This document shows, piece after piece, positions 51,883 to 60,231 of a stretch of DNA of 64,000 nt. Origin of the DNA: Bacillus_I endophytica_A (GTDB lineage Bacteria; Bacillota; Bacilli; Bacillales; Bacillaceae_H); contig NZ_JALAMS010000003.1 of the NCBI RefSeq assembly GCF_026790145.1, positions 62,001 through 126,000 of the forward strand, read 5' to 3'. The translations under genes were made by a program, and so were the position numbers. Each line of letters starts with the position of its first letter. Within the stretch, counting starts at the first letter, position 1. The notes below the pieces were generated by a model. The model was not told where the DNA came from. It saw only the letters and a program-made list of their open reading frames with translations, and ran no database searches.

Positions 51883-52755
51883 ATGCGTTTTGATGAAGCC
51901 TATTCTGGTAATGTGTTTATCGGAAGTCATAAAAGTTATGAAGAAAGTAAAGTTGTTCTTTACGGAATGCCAATGGATTGGACAGTAAGCTACCGCCCAG
52001 GTTCTCGTTTTGGTCCAACACGTATCCGTGAAGTTTCAATTGGACTTGAAGAATATAGCCCATACCTTGATCGTGAATTAGAAGATGTAGCGTACTTTGA
52101 TGCAGGAGATATTCCACTTCCGTTCGGAAATGCACAGCGCAGCATTGATATGATTGAAGAATATGTAGATGATCTTCTTAAAGATGAAAAATTCCCACTT
52201 GGTATGGGAGGAGAACATCTTGTATCATGGCCTGTTATGAAAGCAATGGCAAAGAAATATCCAAATCTTGCAATCATTCATATGGATGCACATACGGATT
52301 TACGTGTTGAATATGAAGGAGAGCCTTTATCACATTCAACCCCAATTCGTAAAATTGCTGAGCATATTGGACCTGAAAATGTCTATTCATTTGGAATCCG
52401 CTCAGGTATGAAAGAAGAATTCCAGTGGGCTAAAGACAATGGGATGCATATTTCAAAATTTGAAGTTTTAGAGCCTTTAAAAGAAATCTTGCCAAAACTA
52501 GTAGGACGTCCTGTTTATGTGACGATTGATATTGATGTATTAGATCCAGCACATGCTCCTGGAACGGGAACGGTTGACGCAGGCGGGATTACTTCAAAAG
52601 AGCTTCTTGCTTCAATTCATGAAATTGCACGTTCTAACGTCAATGTTGTTGGAGGAGATCTAGTAGAAGTTGCTCCAATCTATGATAATTCAGAACAAAC
52701 AGCAAATACAGCAAGCAAACTCATTCGTGAAATGATGCTTGGTTGGGTAAAATAA
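51883..52755 (+). CDS. speB: Agmatinase
   Basis: Hydrolyses agmatine to putrescine and urea. 290 residues, arginase-fold binuclear Mn enzyme: GMPMDWTVSYRPGSRFGPTRIREVS, GGEHLVSWPVMK, MDAHTDLRVEYEG, IDIDVLDPAHAPGTGTVDAGG carry the metal ligands. Start ATG 51883 (MRFDEAYSG) with GAAGGGAG upstream; a longer frame from 51838 would run through the hairpin and lacks a ribosome site. Confidence 0.96.
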   Translation: MRFDEAYSGNVFIGSHKSYEESKVVLYGMPMDWTVSYRPGSRFGPTRIREVSIGLEEYSPYLDRELEDVAYFDAGDIPLPFGNAQRSIDMIEEYVDDLLKDEKFPLGMGGEHLVSWPVMKAMAKKYPNLAIIHMDAHTDLRVEYEGEPLSHSTPIRKIAEHIGPENVYSFGIRSGMKEEFQWAKDNGMHISKFEVLEPLKEILPKLVGRPVYVTIDIDVLDPAHAPGTGTVDAGGITSKELLASIHEIARSNVNVVGGDLVEVAPIYDNSEQTANTASKLIREMMLGWVK

Positions 52756-52760
52756 TTAGG

Positions 52761-52791
52761 AAAGGCAGCTTATAAAAAGCTGCCTTTTTTT
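52761..52791. terminator. Terminator of speEB
   Basis: AAAGGCAGCTT/AAGCTGCCTTT with T7; it touches the stop of the convergent sigma-factor gene. Confidence 0.9.
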
Positions 52792-54658
52792 AATCCAAAA
52801 GATCTCCTGTTTTTGCGTTCATACGTGAATGAAAGTTAGGTTCTAATAGGTTTGTTTGATAATGCAATATAAAGCAATCTTTTTCTTCATCCTCTTTCCA
52901 AACAGCCTCTACTTCAAGAAGGGATAGAAGGGTGTCTTTGGCTTTTGTAGCAGAGATAAGTGGTGTTTCTCCTTGTAGAGAAAGAAGCTTATCAACTTCA
53001 ATCTCAGGGCCCATATAATAGACAATTTGTAAAGTTTTTCGACAAACACTAACATTAATCATTCCCCCATATTCAAAAGGAATATTAGAGGTAAGATAAA
53101 AGGTTACAAGCACCCAAGATTCATCAGTATTATAACTGACTCCACCAAAATGAAGAACCGTTTGATAAGAAGGAAGAACTTTCTCCAAAAATTGCAGTGC
53201 ACGATCGTATCCTTGTTTTCGATTGCATTTCTTTTTTAAGTTGGAAGGAGGGGTCTCAAACGAGAAGATTCCTTTTATTTCTCCATTCTCTTTATATTGA
53301 ATTTTGATGGTCTCCTCGTTTCGTTCTTTCATATAGCTATCAACACTTTTATCTGGTGAGACAAGAGTAAGATTTTTCTTTCGAAACACTTTTCCTCTTA
53401 ACTCAGGGTCTTTACTTTCTCGAATACATTCATGTTCGTCTGTTAGCCCAATCATTTCTTCAATAGTTTCTGTACTTGGGTTTACAGACATCAGTGGTTT
53501 GGATAGGACTAGGTCTTCTTCTTTTTCAGGATGTGGAGAGAATTCATCAACCTCGACGCTATAAAATGGAGGCTCTATTTTGTAAACAAGCTTCCCTTGG
53601 TTATGGGATGTTGAAAGAAACAAATTGCATGAGGTTTCTTTCATAAGATAATCTTTTACAGCTTCTACATGTACTTCTTTTTGCGGCTCTTGGAAATGAC
53701 GGGGGAGCGTTGTACAATACCTTCTAAAATTAATCACATATCCATCATATGAAACGTCGATAAAGAAGCCGCTATTATCAATTTTATAGCCGTTATGTTT
53801 CATTATCCATTCAAATCGTATACTTTTCGTTAAAAAGGTGGGCGAAGCTTTTGAAAAGGAGGGCGGGCACAAATTTGTTTGATCATGGAGAAATGTTAAG
53901 GCTTTTTCGTATAACACTTCCTCAGCATAGCGAATGTGAGTATGATTCATGTCTCTTGAATAGGAGAGTAACTCTCCATTAGGGTGAAAAGAGACAATAA
54001 AACCAGTTTCCTCAGCTTTATCTTCCCATGCAAATAATATTTCTTCTGAATATTCCTGTTCAATCAAAAGGTCATAGCTAGAAGGAATAGAGAACATACT
54101 AACTGCTTTTTCTTTTAACGTTTCTAACATATTCTGAACCTCCCCAATCGATTCTGCTGCGAGAATCGTTTTTAACTTTTTTATGCCACCATAATAATGA
54201 CTTTTCACTGTACTTTCTGTAAGACCCACAATATGACTAATTTGTTTGAATGTATAACCATCGATAATCTTCAGAAAGAGGATTTGGCTTTTTCTCTTAT
54301 CTAGTTCATCAAGAATTTGTGCAATCCAAAGTAAATGTTCGCTTTCCTCCTTATAGGGATGTTTTATTTCTTGTACATTTTCAATTGGGATTTCTCGGTC
54401 TTTTTTGCGATAAAAATCAATAGAAGTATGAATGGCAATTTTCTTCATCCAGGAAGTGAAGGAGCGATGATGTAATAAGTTTGGAAGAGAAACAAACATA
54501 CGAATGATTGTTTCTTGTTTAATATCTTCTAAATCATATTTATTAAGAGCATAGGCATTAATAATCCTTTGAAGTCTAGGTGTATAGACTTCCATCAGGT
54601 GCTCAAAAGCCCCTTTCTCCCTTTGTTGAGCTCTTTTGATTAGTTGTGTTTCTTCCAC
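52790..54658 (-). CDS. ECF-type sigma factor with a very long C-terminal YcdB/PepSY-like extension
   Basis: 622 residues, against about 160-200 for ordinary ECF sigma factors. Region sigma-2 at about 7-88 (AFEHLMEVYTPRLQRIINAY, DLEDIKQETIIRMF, FTSWMKKIAIHTSIDFYRKK) and sigma-4 at about 109-166 (DKRKSQILFLKIIDGYTFKQI, VGLTESTVKSHYYGGIKKLK). The remaining 450 residues have no membrane segment or signal peptide and look like four or five repeats of a helix plus beta-sheet unit (starting near 176, 244, 331, 484 and 568), ending in SRMNAKTGDLLD as YcdB/YcdC and PepSY repeats do. Start: AGGAGGG fixes GTG 54658; the frame open to 54739 lacks a ribosome site. No anti-sigma gene is adjacent. It is divergent from a Fur-boxed siderophore operon. 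Target genes unknown. Confidence 0.8.
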   Translation of the reverse strand: MEETQLIKRAQQREKGAFEHLMEVYTPRLQRIINAYALNKYDLEDIKQETIIRMFVSLPNLLHHRSFTSWMKKIAIHTSIDFYRKKDREIPIENVQEIKHPYKEESEHLLWIAQILDELDKRKSQILFLKIIDGYTFKQISHIVGLTESTVKSHYYGGIKKLKTILAAESIGEVQNMLETLKEKAVSMFSIPSSYDLLIEQEYSEEILFAWEDKAEETGFIVSFHPNGELLSYSRDMNHTHIRYAEEVLYEKALTFLHDQTNLCPPSFSKASPTFLTKSIRFEWIMKHNGYKIDNSGFFIDVSYDGYVINFRRYCTTLPRHFQEPQKEVHVEAVKDYLMKETSCNLFLSTSHNQGKLVYKIEPPFYSVEVDEFSPHPEKEEDLVLSKPLMSVNPSTETIEEMIGLTDEHECIRESKDPELRGKVFRKKNLTLVSPDKSVDSYMKERNEETIKIQYKENGEIKGIFSFETPPSNLKKKCNRKQGYDRALQFLEKVLPSYQTVLHFGGVSYNTDESWVLVTFYLTSNIPFEYGGMINVSVCRKTLQIVYYMGPEIEVDKLLSLQGETPLISATKAKDTLLSLLEVEAVWKEDEEKDCFILHYQTNLLEPNFHSRMNAKTGDLLD

Positions 54659-54810
54659 AGTAATCCCTCCTATGATGTAAGACGAGATAGAGTGCAAAAT
54701 AGTTGGCCCTAAAGGGAAATTTCTTGGGAAATAAATCAAAATAGCTCACATTTTCTGAATTAGTTTGGTGAATAATACGTTATTATATCGAATAAACACC
54801 TTATAAGGGA

Positions 54811-54863
54811 TTGACCCGCAATGTGAAAGGGTTGTAAGATAATAACACTGATAATTGTTATCA
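54811..54863 (+). promoter_or_regulatory. Fur-controlled promoter of the YfiY-type siderophore operon
   Basis: TTGACC (54811-54816), 18 bases, TAAGAT (54835-54840). TGATAATTGTTATCA at 54849-54863 matches the Fur box TGATAATNATTATCA at 14 of 15 positions and covers the expected transcription start, so Fur with iron would block RNA polymerase directly. Confidence 0.85.
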
Positions 54864-54897
54864 CTATCAAGTATTAAGTAGAAAGAAGGAATTCACA

Positions 54898-55863
54898 ATG
54901 GTTCGTAACACCAAGAAATGGACTTTTTCTCTTGTAGCCATTTTACTAACTTTTATAGTTGCCTTAGCAGGATGTAGCTCTTCACAAAATAGTGAAGAAA
55001 AAGAGAAGAAAAGCTCAAGTAAAGAGGAAACCAGAACTGTTCAGCATGAGCTAGGCAAAACAGAAATTACGGGTACACCGAAGCGTGTAGTTACATTGGA
55101 ACTATCATTTGTTGATTCTCTTAATGCTCTTGGCGTAGAGCCTGTTGGAATTGCAGATGATAATAAAAAAGATATGATTGAAAAGTTAGTTGACAAGAAA
55201 ATGGACTATACTTCAGTTGGAACACGCGAGCAGCCAAACTTAGAAGTTATTAGCTCTTTACAACCAGATTTAATTATTGCAGATGCCCAGCGTCATAAAG
55301 CTATTTATAAAGAGTTACAGCAAATTGCGCCAACAATTGTATTAAAAAGCCGTGAATCTACATATAAGGAAAACCTAGATGCGTTCACAACAATTGCAAA
55401 AGCAATGAATAAAGAAGAACAAGGCAAAAAACGTCTTGAAGAACATAAACAAACGATGAAAGATTTAAAAGAAAAGCTTGCTGATAATGAAAAAGCAACT
55501 GTTCTACCTGCTGTTGTACGTGATACTTCGTTCCAAGCTCATACTTCTTCATCATATGATGGACAGCTTTTAGAACAGCTTGGATTTAAAAATCCAATCG
55601 ACACAAAAGATGCTTATGCTCAAATGAACTTAGAGCAGCTTTCAAAAATTGATCCAGACATCTTAATTTTAGCAAACAATGAAGGAAAGCTTTTAACAGA
55701 TGAGTGGAAAGATAATCCACTTTGGAAAGACTTAAAAGCTGTGAAAAATAATCAAGTCTATAACGTTGACCGTGATTTATGGACTCGTTTCCGTGGTATT
55801 ATTTCAGCTGAAAATATCGGAAAAGACATAAACAAGCTGCTAGATGAAAAGAAACAAGATTAA
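54898..55863 (+). CDS. yfiY: Ferric siderophore-binding lipoprotein, YfiY-like (schizokinen/arthrobactin type)
   Basis: Extracytoplasmic receptor of an iron-siderophore importer. 321 residues: signal peptide with lipobox ALAGCS (Cys about 27), Ser/Glu/Lys linker, then RTVQHELGKTEITGTPKRVVTLELSFVDSLNALGVEPVGIADD, the pattern of YfiY-type receptors for citrate-hydroxamate siderophores; further YTSVGTREQPNLEVISSLQPDLIIAD, LPAVVRDTSFQAH, and LWTRFRGIISAENIGKD. Schizokinen as ligand is inferred from that similarity and from the presumed species. Fur box in the promoter. A terminator separates it from the two permease genes that follow. Confidence 0.85.
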   Translation: MVRNTKKWTFSLVAILLTFIVALAGCSSSQNSEEKEKKSSSKEETRTVQHELGKTEITGTPKRVVTLELSFVDSLNALGVEPVGIADDNKKDMIEKLVDKKMDYTSVGTREQPNLEVISSLQPDLIIADAQRHKAIYKELQQIAPTIVLKSRESTYKENLDAFTTIAKAMNKEEQGKKRLEEHKQTMKDLKEKLADNEKATVLPAVVRDTSFQAHTSSSYDGQLLEQLGFKNPIDTKDAYAQMNLEQLSKIDPDILILANNEGKLLTDEWKDNPLWKDLKAVKNNQVYNVDRDLWTRFRGIISAENIGKDINKLLDEKKQD

Positions 55864-55869
55864 GTTATG

Positions 55870-55909
55870 AAAAAAGAAGTAAGAAAACTCTTTTCTTACT
55901 TCTTTTTTT
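55870..55909 (+). terminator. Internal terminator between receptor and permease genes
   Basis: AAAAAGAAGTAAGAAAA pairs with TTTTCTTACTTCTTTTT around a three-base centre, followed by T. Partial read-through would give more receptor than permease. Confidence 0.8.
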
Positions 55910-55938
55910 GTAGAGAGAAATAGTTATAAAAGTGTGGT

Positions 55939-56946
55939 GTGTTTGAAGTGGAGAGTTCAAAAATAAAAATTTATGGTGTTTTTCTTCTTGCTCTTTTCCT
56001 TCTTGTGATTGGTACGATGGGAAGTGTTCTAATTGGAGCTACACATACAGGTGTAGGTACATTTATAGGTGCTTTATTCAATCCAGATGGTTCAAAAGAG
56101 CAAGTTGTAATTCGAACATTGCGCCTCCCTAGAGCTATATTAGCTATTATTGTAGGAGCTAATCTAGCTGTAGCAGGAGCGCTTATGCAGGCTTTAACAA
56201 GAAATCCTCTCGCATCTCCGCAAGTATTCGGCGTAAATGCAGGAGCATCGCTTATTGTGGTAAGCTCTCTTGTTTTATTCCCAGCAATGTCTTCTTCTAC
56301 AACAGTCTATTTTGCCTTGTTAGGAGCTCTATTAGGGGGCATTGTTGTGTATTCATTTGCCTCTGGAGGAGGGATAACAGATGTGAAGCTTGCCTTAGCA
56401 GGTATGGCTGTTCATCTATTTCTTTCGTCTTTAACACAGGCATTTATTGTAATGAGTGAGCAGGCAAAAGATGTTCTATATTGGTTAGTTGGAGCAATTG
56501 ATGGGAAAGATTGGAGTCATGTGCAAATTATTTTACCTTGGGCTATTGTCGGATTAATAGCTGCAATACTTTGTGCAAAATCCATTTCTATTTTTGTACT
56601 AGGAGAAAGTGTTGCACAAGGACTTGGACTAAAAGTGAAAGGAATTCGAATTTTTGTTTCCTTGATTGTTGTTATCTTAGCAGGTTCTTCTGTTGCTGTA
56701 GCAGGTCCGATTGGGTTTGTTGGGCTTATTGTTCCTCATATCGTACGAAAGATTTTTGGAAGTGGAAATTATACTATTATTCTTCCATTCTCAGCTTTAT
56801 TTGGGGCTGTTTTAATGGTATATGCTGATGTACTCTCACGATTTATTGCCTATCCATTTGAGTCACCGGTTGGTATTGTTACAGCACTAATTGGAGCCCC
56901 TTTCTTTCTCTATCTGGCTACTAAAGGAAAGGAGGCTAAATCATGA
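55939..56946 (+). CDS. yfiZ: Siderophore ABC transporter permease, FecCD family (YfiZ-like)
   Basis: 335 residues, about nine or ten membrane helices. RTLRLPRAILAIIVGANLAVAGALMQALTRNPLASPQVFGVNAGA, LGLKVKGIRIFVSLIVVILAGSSVAVAGPIGFVGLIVPHIVRK (coupling loop) and GAPFFLYLATKG. It pairs with the next gene as the second half of a heterodimeric channel. The start is uncertain: GTG 55939 or GTG 55948, neither with a good ribosome site, which suits low expression. Its stop overlaps the next ATG by four bases (ATGA). Confidence 0.88.
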   Translation: MFEVESSKIKIYGVFLLALFLLVIGTMGSVLIGATHTGVGTFIGALFNPDGSKEQVVIRTLRLPRAILAIIVGANLAVAGALMQALTRNPLASPQVFGVNAGASLIVVSSLVLFPAMSSSTTVYFALLGALLGGIVVYSFASGGGITDVKLALAGMAVHLFLSSLTQAFIVMSEQAKDVLYWLVGAIDGKDWSHVQIILPWAIVGLIAAILCAKSISIFVLGESVAQGLGLKVKGIRIFVSLIVVILAGSSVAVAGPIGFVGLIVPHIVRKIFGSGNYTIILPFSALFGAVLMVYADVLSRFIAYPFESPVGIVTALIGAPFFLYLATKGKEAKS

Positions 56947-57944
56947 AGAAAGCCGCTGCTATAAAGAAGAAACATCCAGTTTCAACAATTCTTATCCTAC
57001 TCATTATTGTTTTAGCACTTAGCGTTATGAGCCTAGGCGTTGGTTCCATCTATATTTCACCGTGGAGCGTTTTGCAAACCTTCTTTTTCGGTGTTCAAGA
57101 TAATTTCTTTATTCTCTATAACTATCGACTTCCACGCGTCCTTATTGCTTTAGTTGTCGGAGCTTGTTTAGGAATTTCAGGAGCAATATTGCAGGGGATC
57201 TTACGTAATCCGCTTGCTTCCCCTGATGTGATTGGCGTCACAAAAGGAGCTGGTTTAGCTGCTGCGATTGTAATCATCTTACTGCCAAGTTCACCTCTTA
57301 TAGCATTGCCTATTTCTGCATTTATAGGGGCGTCTATTATTGCTATTTTGCTTATGATTTTCTCGCATCGAACAAATATGAGACCGAGCACGCTTGCGCT
57401 TGTTGGTGTGGCATTAGGTGCTATTTGTCAGGCTGGTATTCAATATACAATGATTAAGTTTCCAGACGATGTGAATACAACACTAGTATGGTTAACAGGA
57501 AGCCTTTGGAGTCGTGGATGGGATGAACTTGTTCTCCTTATCCCGTGCCTCATTATTATTCCATTCTGTTTCCTACTCTCCTCAAAACTGAATATTCTAG
57601 CTCTAGGGGACGATGTTGCAGTTGGATTAGGGGAGAAGGCGAAAAAAACTCGATATATTCTTTTAGCGGTAGCTGTCGTTTTAACAGGGTTAAGTGTAGC
57701 TGTTGTTGGATCAATTGGATTTATTGGTTTAATTGCTCCGCATATTTCAAGAAGACTTGTTGGAAATCGAGCGGGTGTATTGCTTCCTGCTTCAGCTCTC
57801 TGTGGGGCTGTTATTCTTCTTGTATCTGATAGCCTAGGAAGAGGACTTGTTCCACCAACTGAAATTCCAGCAGGGATTATTACGGCTGTTATTGGAGCTC
57901 CCTATTTCCTTTACTTGTTAAAAAGTGAGCGCAAATCAAGCTAG
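56943..57944 (+). CDS. yfhA: Siderophore ABC transporter permease, FecCD family (YfhA-like)
   Basis: 333 residues. NYRLPRVLIALVVGACLGISGAILQGILRNPLASPDVIGVTKGAG, LGEKAKKTRYILLAVAVVLTGLSVAVVGSIGFIGLIAPHISRRLVG and GAPYFLYLLKS. Translationally coupled to the preceding permease through ATGA at 56943-56946, with AAAGGAGGCTAA upstream. No ATPase gene follows; in B. subtilis the ATPase YusV serves several such importers, and the same is inferred here. Confidence 0.9.
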   Translation: MKKAAAIKKKHPVSTILILLIIVLALSVMSLGVGSIYISPWSVLQTFFFGVQDNFFILYNYRLPRVLIALVVGACLGISGAILQGILRNPLASPDVIGVTKGAGLAAAIVIILLPSSPLIALPISAFIGASIIAILLMIFSHRTNMRPSTLALVGVALGAICQAGIQYTMIKFPDDVNTTLVWLTGSLWSRGWDELVLLIPCLIIIPFCFLLSSKLNILALGDDVAVGLGEKAKKTRYILLAVAVVLTGLSVAVVGSIGFIGLIAPHISRRLVGNRAGVLLPASALCGAVILLVSDSLGRGLVPPTEIPAGIITAVIGAPYFLYLLKSERKSS

Positions 57945-58088
57945 TGAACAGTAAATACTCTTTTATTGATTAGAATACGAGAGAATGTAAAAAATGAAAT
58001 TAAAGGCATCCTCACATTGAATTTTATGAAAACAATCCTTATACTATAAAGGTTAATAGTTATGCTAGAATTGTAAGGAAGTGTTGAG

Positions 58089-58526
58089 ATGAGCATATCA
58101 TCAACAGGTAAAAAAGTAAGCGTAGAAGTTGTCTCAGATATTCGTGACGGAGCACGCAAAGAAATTGTAAAAACAAATTCAAGAGGGCTTCTTTATGAAA
58201 AGGGAGACAGCATCTATATTAAATATGACGAAGAACAAGATGGCGAAGAAATTCGTACTCTTTTAAAAATTGGTAAAGTAGAAGTACTTCTGAACCGTTC
58301 TGGTGCTGTAACGATGAAGCAAACATTTAAAAAACAGCAAAAAACAGAAGGGTCTTATAAAAGTCCATACGGCATTTTTCATGTTTTAACAGAAACACAT
58401 AACATTGAATATCAGCAGTTCAAGACGAAAGTCCGTCTTTTTTTATCATATGATTTATATCTACAGGGAGAAAAAGCAGGAAAGTATGCGCTCACTGTGA
58501 CAGTCAAGGAGGAAGAAGAGCAATGA
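58089..58526 (+). CDS. ywiB: DUF1934 protein YwiB
   Basis: 145 residues, soluble, all-beta (calycin-like) DUF1934 family: KVSVEVVSDIRDGARKEIVKTNSRGLLYEKGDSIYIKYDE, KVEVLLNRSGAVTMKQTFKK, YGIFHVLTETHNIEYQQF. Function unknown. It overlaps argS by four bases (ATGA), so its product is made together with arginyl-tRNA synthetase, as in B. subtilis. GGAAGTGTTGAG precedes ATG 58089. Confidence 0.93.
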   Translation: MSISSTGKKVSVEVVSDIRDGARKEIVKTNSRGLLYEKGDSIYIKYDEEQDGEEIRTLLKIGKVEVLLNRSGAVTMKQTFKKQQKTEGSYKSPYGIFHVLTETHNIEYQQFKTKVRLFLSYDLYLQGEKAGKYALTVTVKEEEEQ

Positions 58527-60193
58527 ATATAGTAGAACAAGTGCAGGAGAATTTGAAAGCAGAAGTAAAACAAGCTGTTTTAAAAGCTGGATTAGCAACT
58601 GAAGAACAACTTCCAGATGTTGTGCTAGAAACACCAAAAGACAAAACACACGGTGACTATGCAACAAATATGGCGATGCAGCTTGCTCGTGTTGCACGTA
58701 AAGCTCCTCGTGCAATTGCAGAAGATATCGTAGCAAACTTTGATAAAACAAAAGCATCTATTGAAAAATTAGAAATTGCAGGTCCAGGGTTTATTAACTT
58801 TTATATGAATAATAGCTATTTAACAGACTTAATTCCAGTTGTGATGAAAGCTGGCGATGCATATGGGGAAACAAAAGTTGGCGAAGGAGAAAAAGTTCAG
58901 GTTGAATTTGTTTCAGCAAACCCAACTGGAAGTCTACATTTAGGACATGCACGTGGTGCAGCTGTTGGGGATTCTCTTTGTAATATTTTAGATAAAGCAG
59001 GTTATGAAGTTTCTCGTGAGTATTATATTAACGATGCTGGTAATCAAATTAATAATCTTGCGTCATCTGTTGAAGCTCGTTATATGCAAGCTCTTGGTCA
59101 AGAAAAAGAAATGCCTGAAGACGGTTATCATGGTCAAGACATTATTGAAATCGGAAAAAAACTTGCAGAACAAGAAGGCGATAAATACGTCAATATGGAA
59201 GAACAAGAACGTTTGGCATTTTTCCGTGAATACGGCTTAAAATATGAAATGGAAAAATTAAAAACAGATTTAGAGAACTTCCGTGTACCTTTTGATGTAT
59301 GGTATTCTGAAACATCTCTTTATCAAAACGGTAAAATTGATGATGCTCTAGAAACATTAAAAGAACAAGGTCATGTATATGAAGAAGAAGGAGCAACATG
59401 GTTCCGTTCGACAACATTTGGGGATGATAAAGACCGCGTACTTATTAAAAACGATGGTTCTTACACATACTTAACACCTGATATTGCATATCACCAAGAT
59501 AAAATTAAACGTGGGTTCAACAAACTTATCAACGTGTGGGGAGCAGACCACCATGGTTATATCCCACGTATGAAAGCTGCTATCCAAGCATTAGGATACG
59601 ATAAAGATACGCTTGAAGTTGAAATTATTCAGCTTGTACATCTTTACAAAGACGGTGAGAAAATGAAGATGAGTAAGCGTACAGGAAAAGCTGTTACAAT
59701 GCGCGACCTTGTCGAAGAAGTTGGTCTTGATGCGACTCGCTATTTCTTCGCAATGCGCAGTGCTGATACTCATATGGACTTTGACTTGGATCTTGCTGTA
59801 TCAAAATCAAATGACAATCCTGTTTACTATGCTCAGTATGCACATGCGCGTATTTGCAGTATGCTTCGTCAAGCAGAGGAACTGAACATCTCGTTTGATA
59901 AGGATGTAGACTTCTCCCTAATCAAAGCAGAGAAAGAAATTGATTTGCTTAAGAAAGTAGGAGAATTCCCGCAGGTTGTTGGAGAAGCAGCATTAAAACG
60001 TATTCCACACCGTATTTCGAACTATATCTTTGATCTAGCTTCTGCACTTCACAGCTTCTACAATGCTGAGAAAGTATTAGATAAAGAAAATATTGAAACA
60101 ACAAAAGCTCGTTTAGCTCTTATTCAAACAGTGCGCATTACACTTCAAAATGCTCTCGCATTAATTGGTGTATCAGCTCCAGAAAAAATGTAA
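58523..60193 (+). CDS. argS: Arginyl-tRNA synthetase
   Basis: Charges tRNA-Arg. 556 residues, class I. N-terminal Add-1 domain (about 1-110; TPKDKTHGDYATNMAMQLARVARKAP), HIGH motif in VSANPTGSLHLGHARGAAVGD, VNVWGADHHGYIPRMKA, KMSKS-like KMSKRTGKAVTM, and the C-terminal anticodon-binding DALR domain (about 440-556) ending in LIGVSAPEKM. GGAGGAAGAAGAG before ATG 58523, overlapping ywiB. No T-box leader is seen. Confidence 0.97.
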   Translation: MNIVEQVQENLKAEVKQAVLKAGLATEEQLPDVVLETPKDKTHGDYATNMAMQLARVARKAPRAIAEDIVANFDKTKASIEKLEIAGPGFINFYMNNSYLTDLIPVVMKAGDAYGETKVGEGEKVQVEFVSANPTGSLHLGHARGAAVGDSLCNILDKAGYEVSREYYINDAGNQINNLASSVEARYMQALGQEKEMPEDGYHGQDIIEIGKKLAEQEGDKYVNMEEQERLAFFREYGLKYEMEKLKTDLENFRVPFDVWYSETSLYQNGKIDDALETLKEQGHVYEEEGATWFRSTTFGDDKDRVLIKNDGSYTYLTPDIAYHQDKIKRGFNKLINVWGADHHGYIPRMKAAIQALGYDKDTLEVEIIQLVHLYKDGEKMKMSKRTGKAVTMRDLVEEVGLDATRYFFAMRSADTHMDFDLDLAVSKSNDNPVYYAQYAHARICSMLRQAEELNISFDKDVDFSLIKAEKEIDLLKKVGEFPQVVGEAALKRIPHRISNYIFDLASALHSFYNAEKVLDKENIETTKARLALIQTVRITLQNALALIGVSAPEKM

Positions 60194-60195
60194 AT

Positions 60196-60231
60196 AAAAA
60201 AATCTCCCTCTATGTTGTGGGAGATTTTTTT
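60196..60231. terminator. Bidirectional terminator between argS and uvsE
   Basis: AAAAAATCTCCC/GGGAGATTTTTT with a ten-base loop. Confidence 0.9.
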
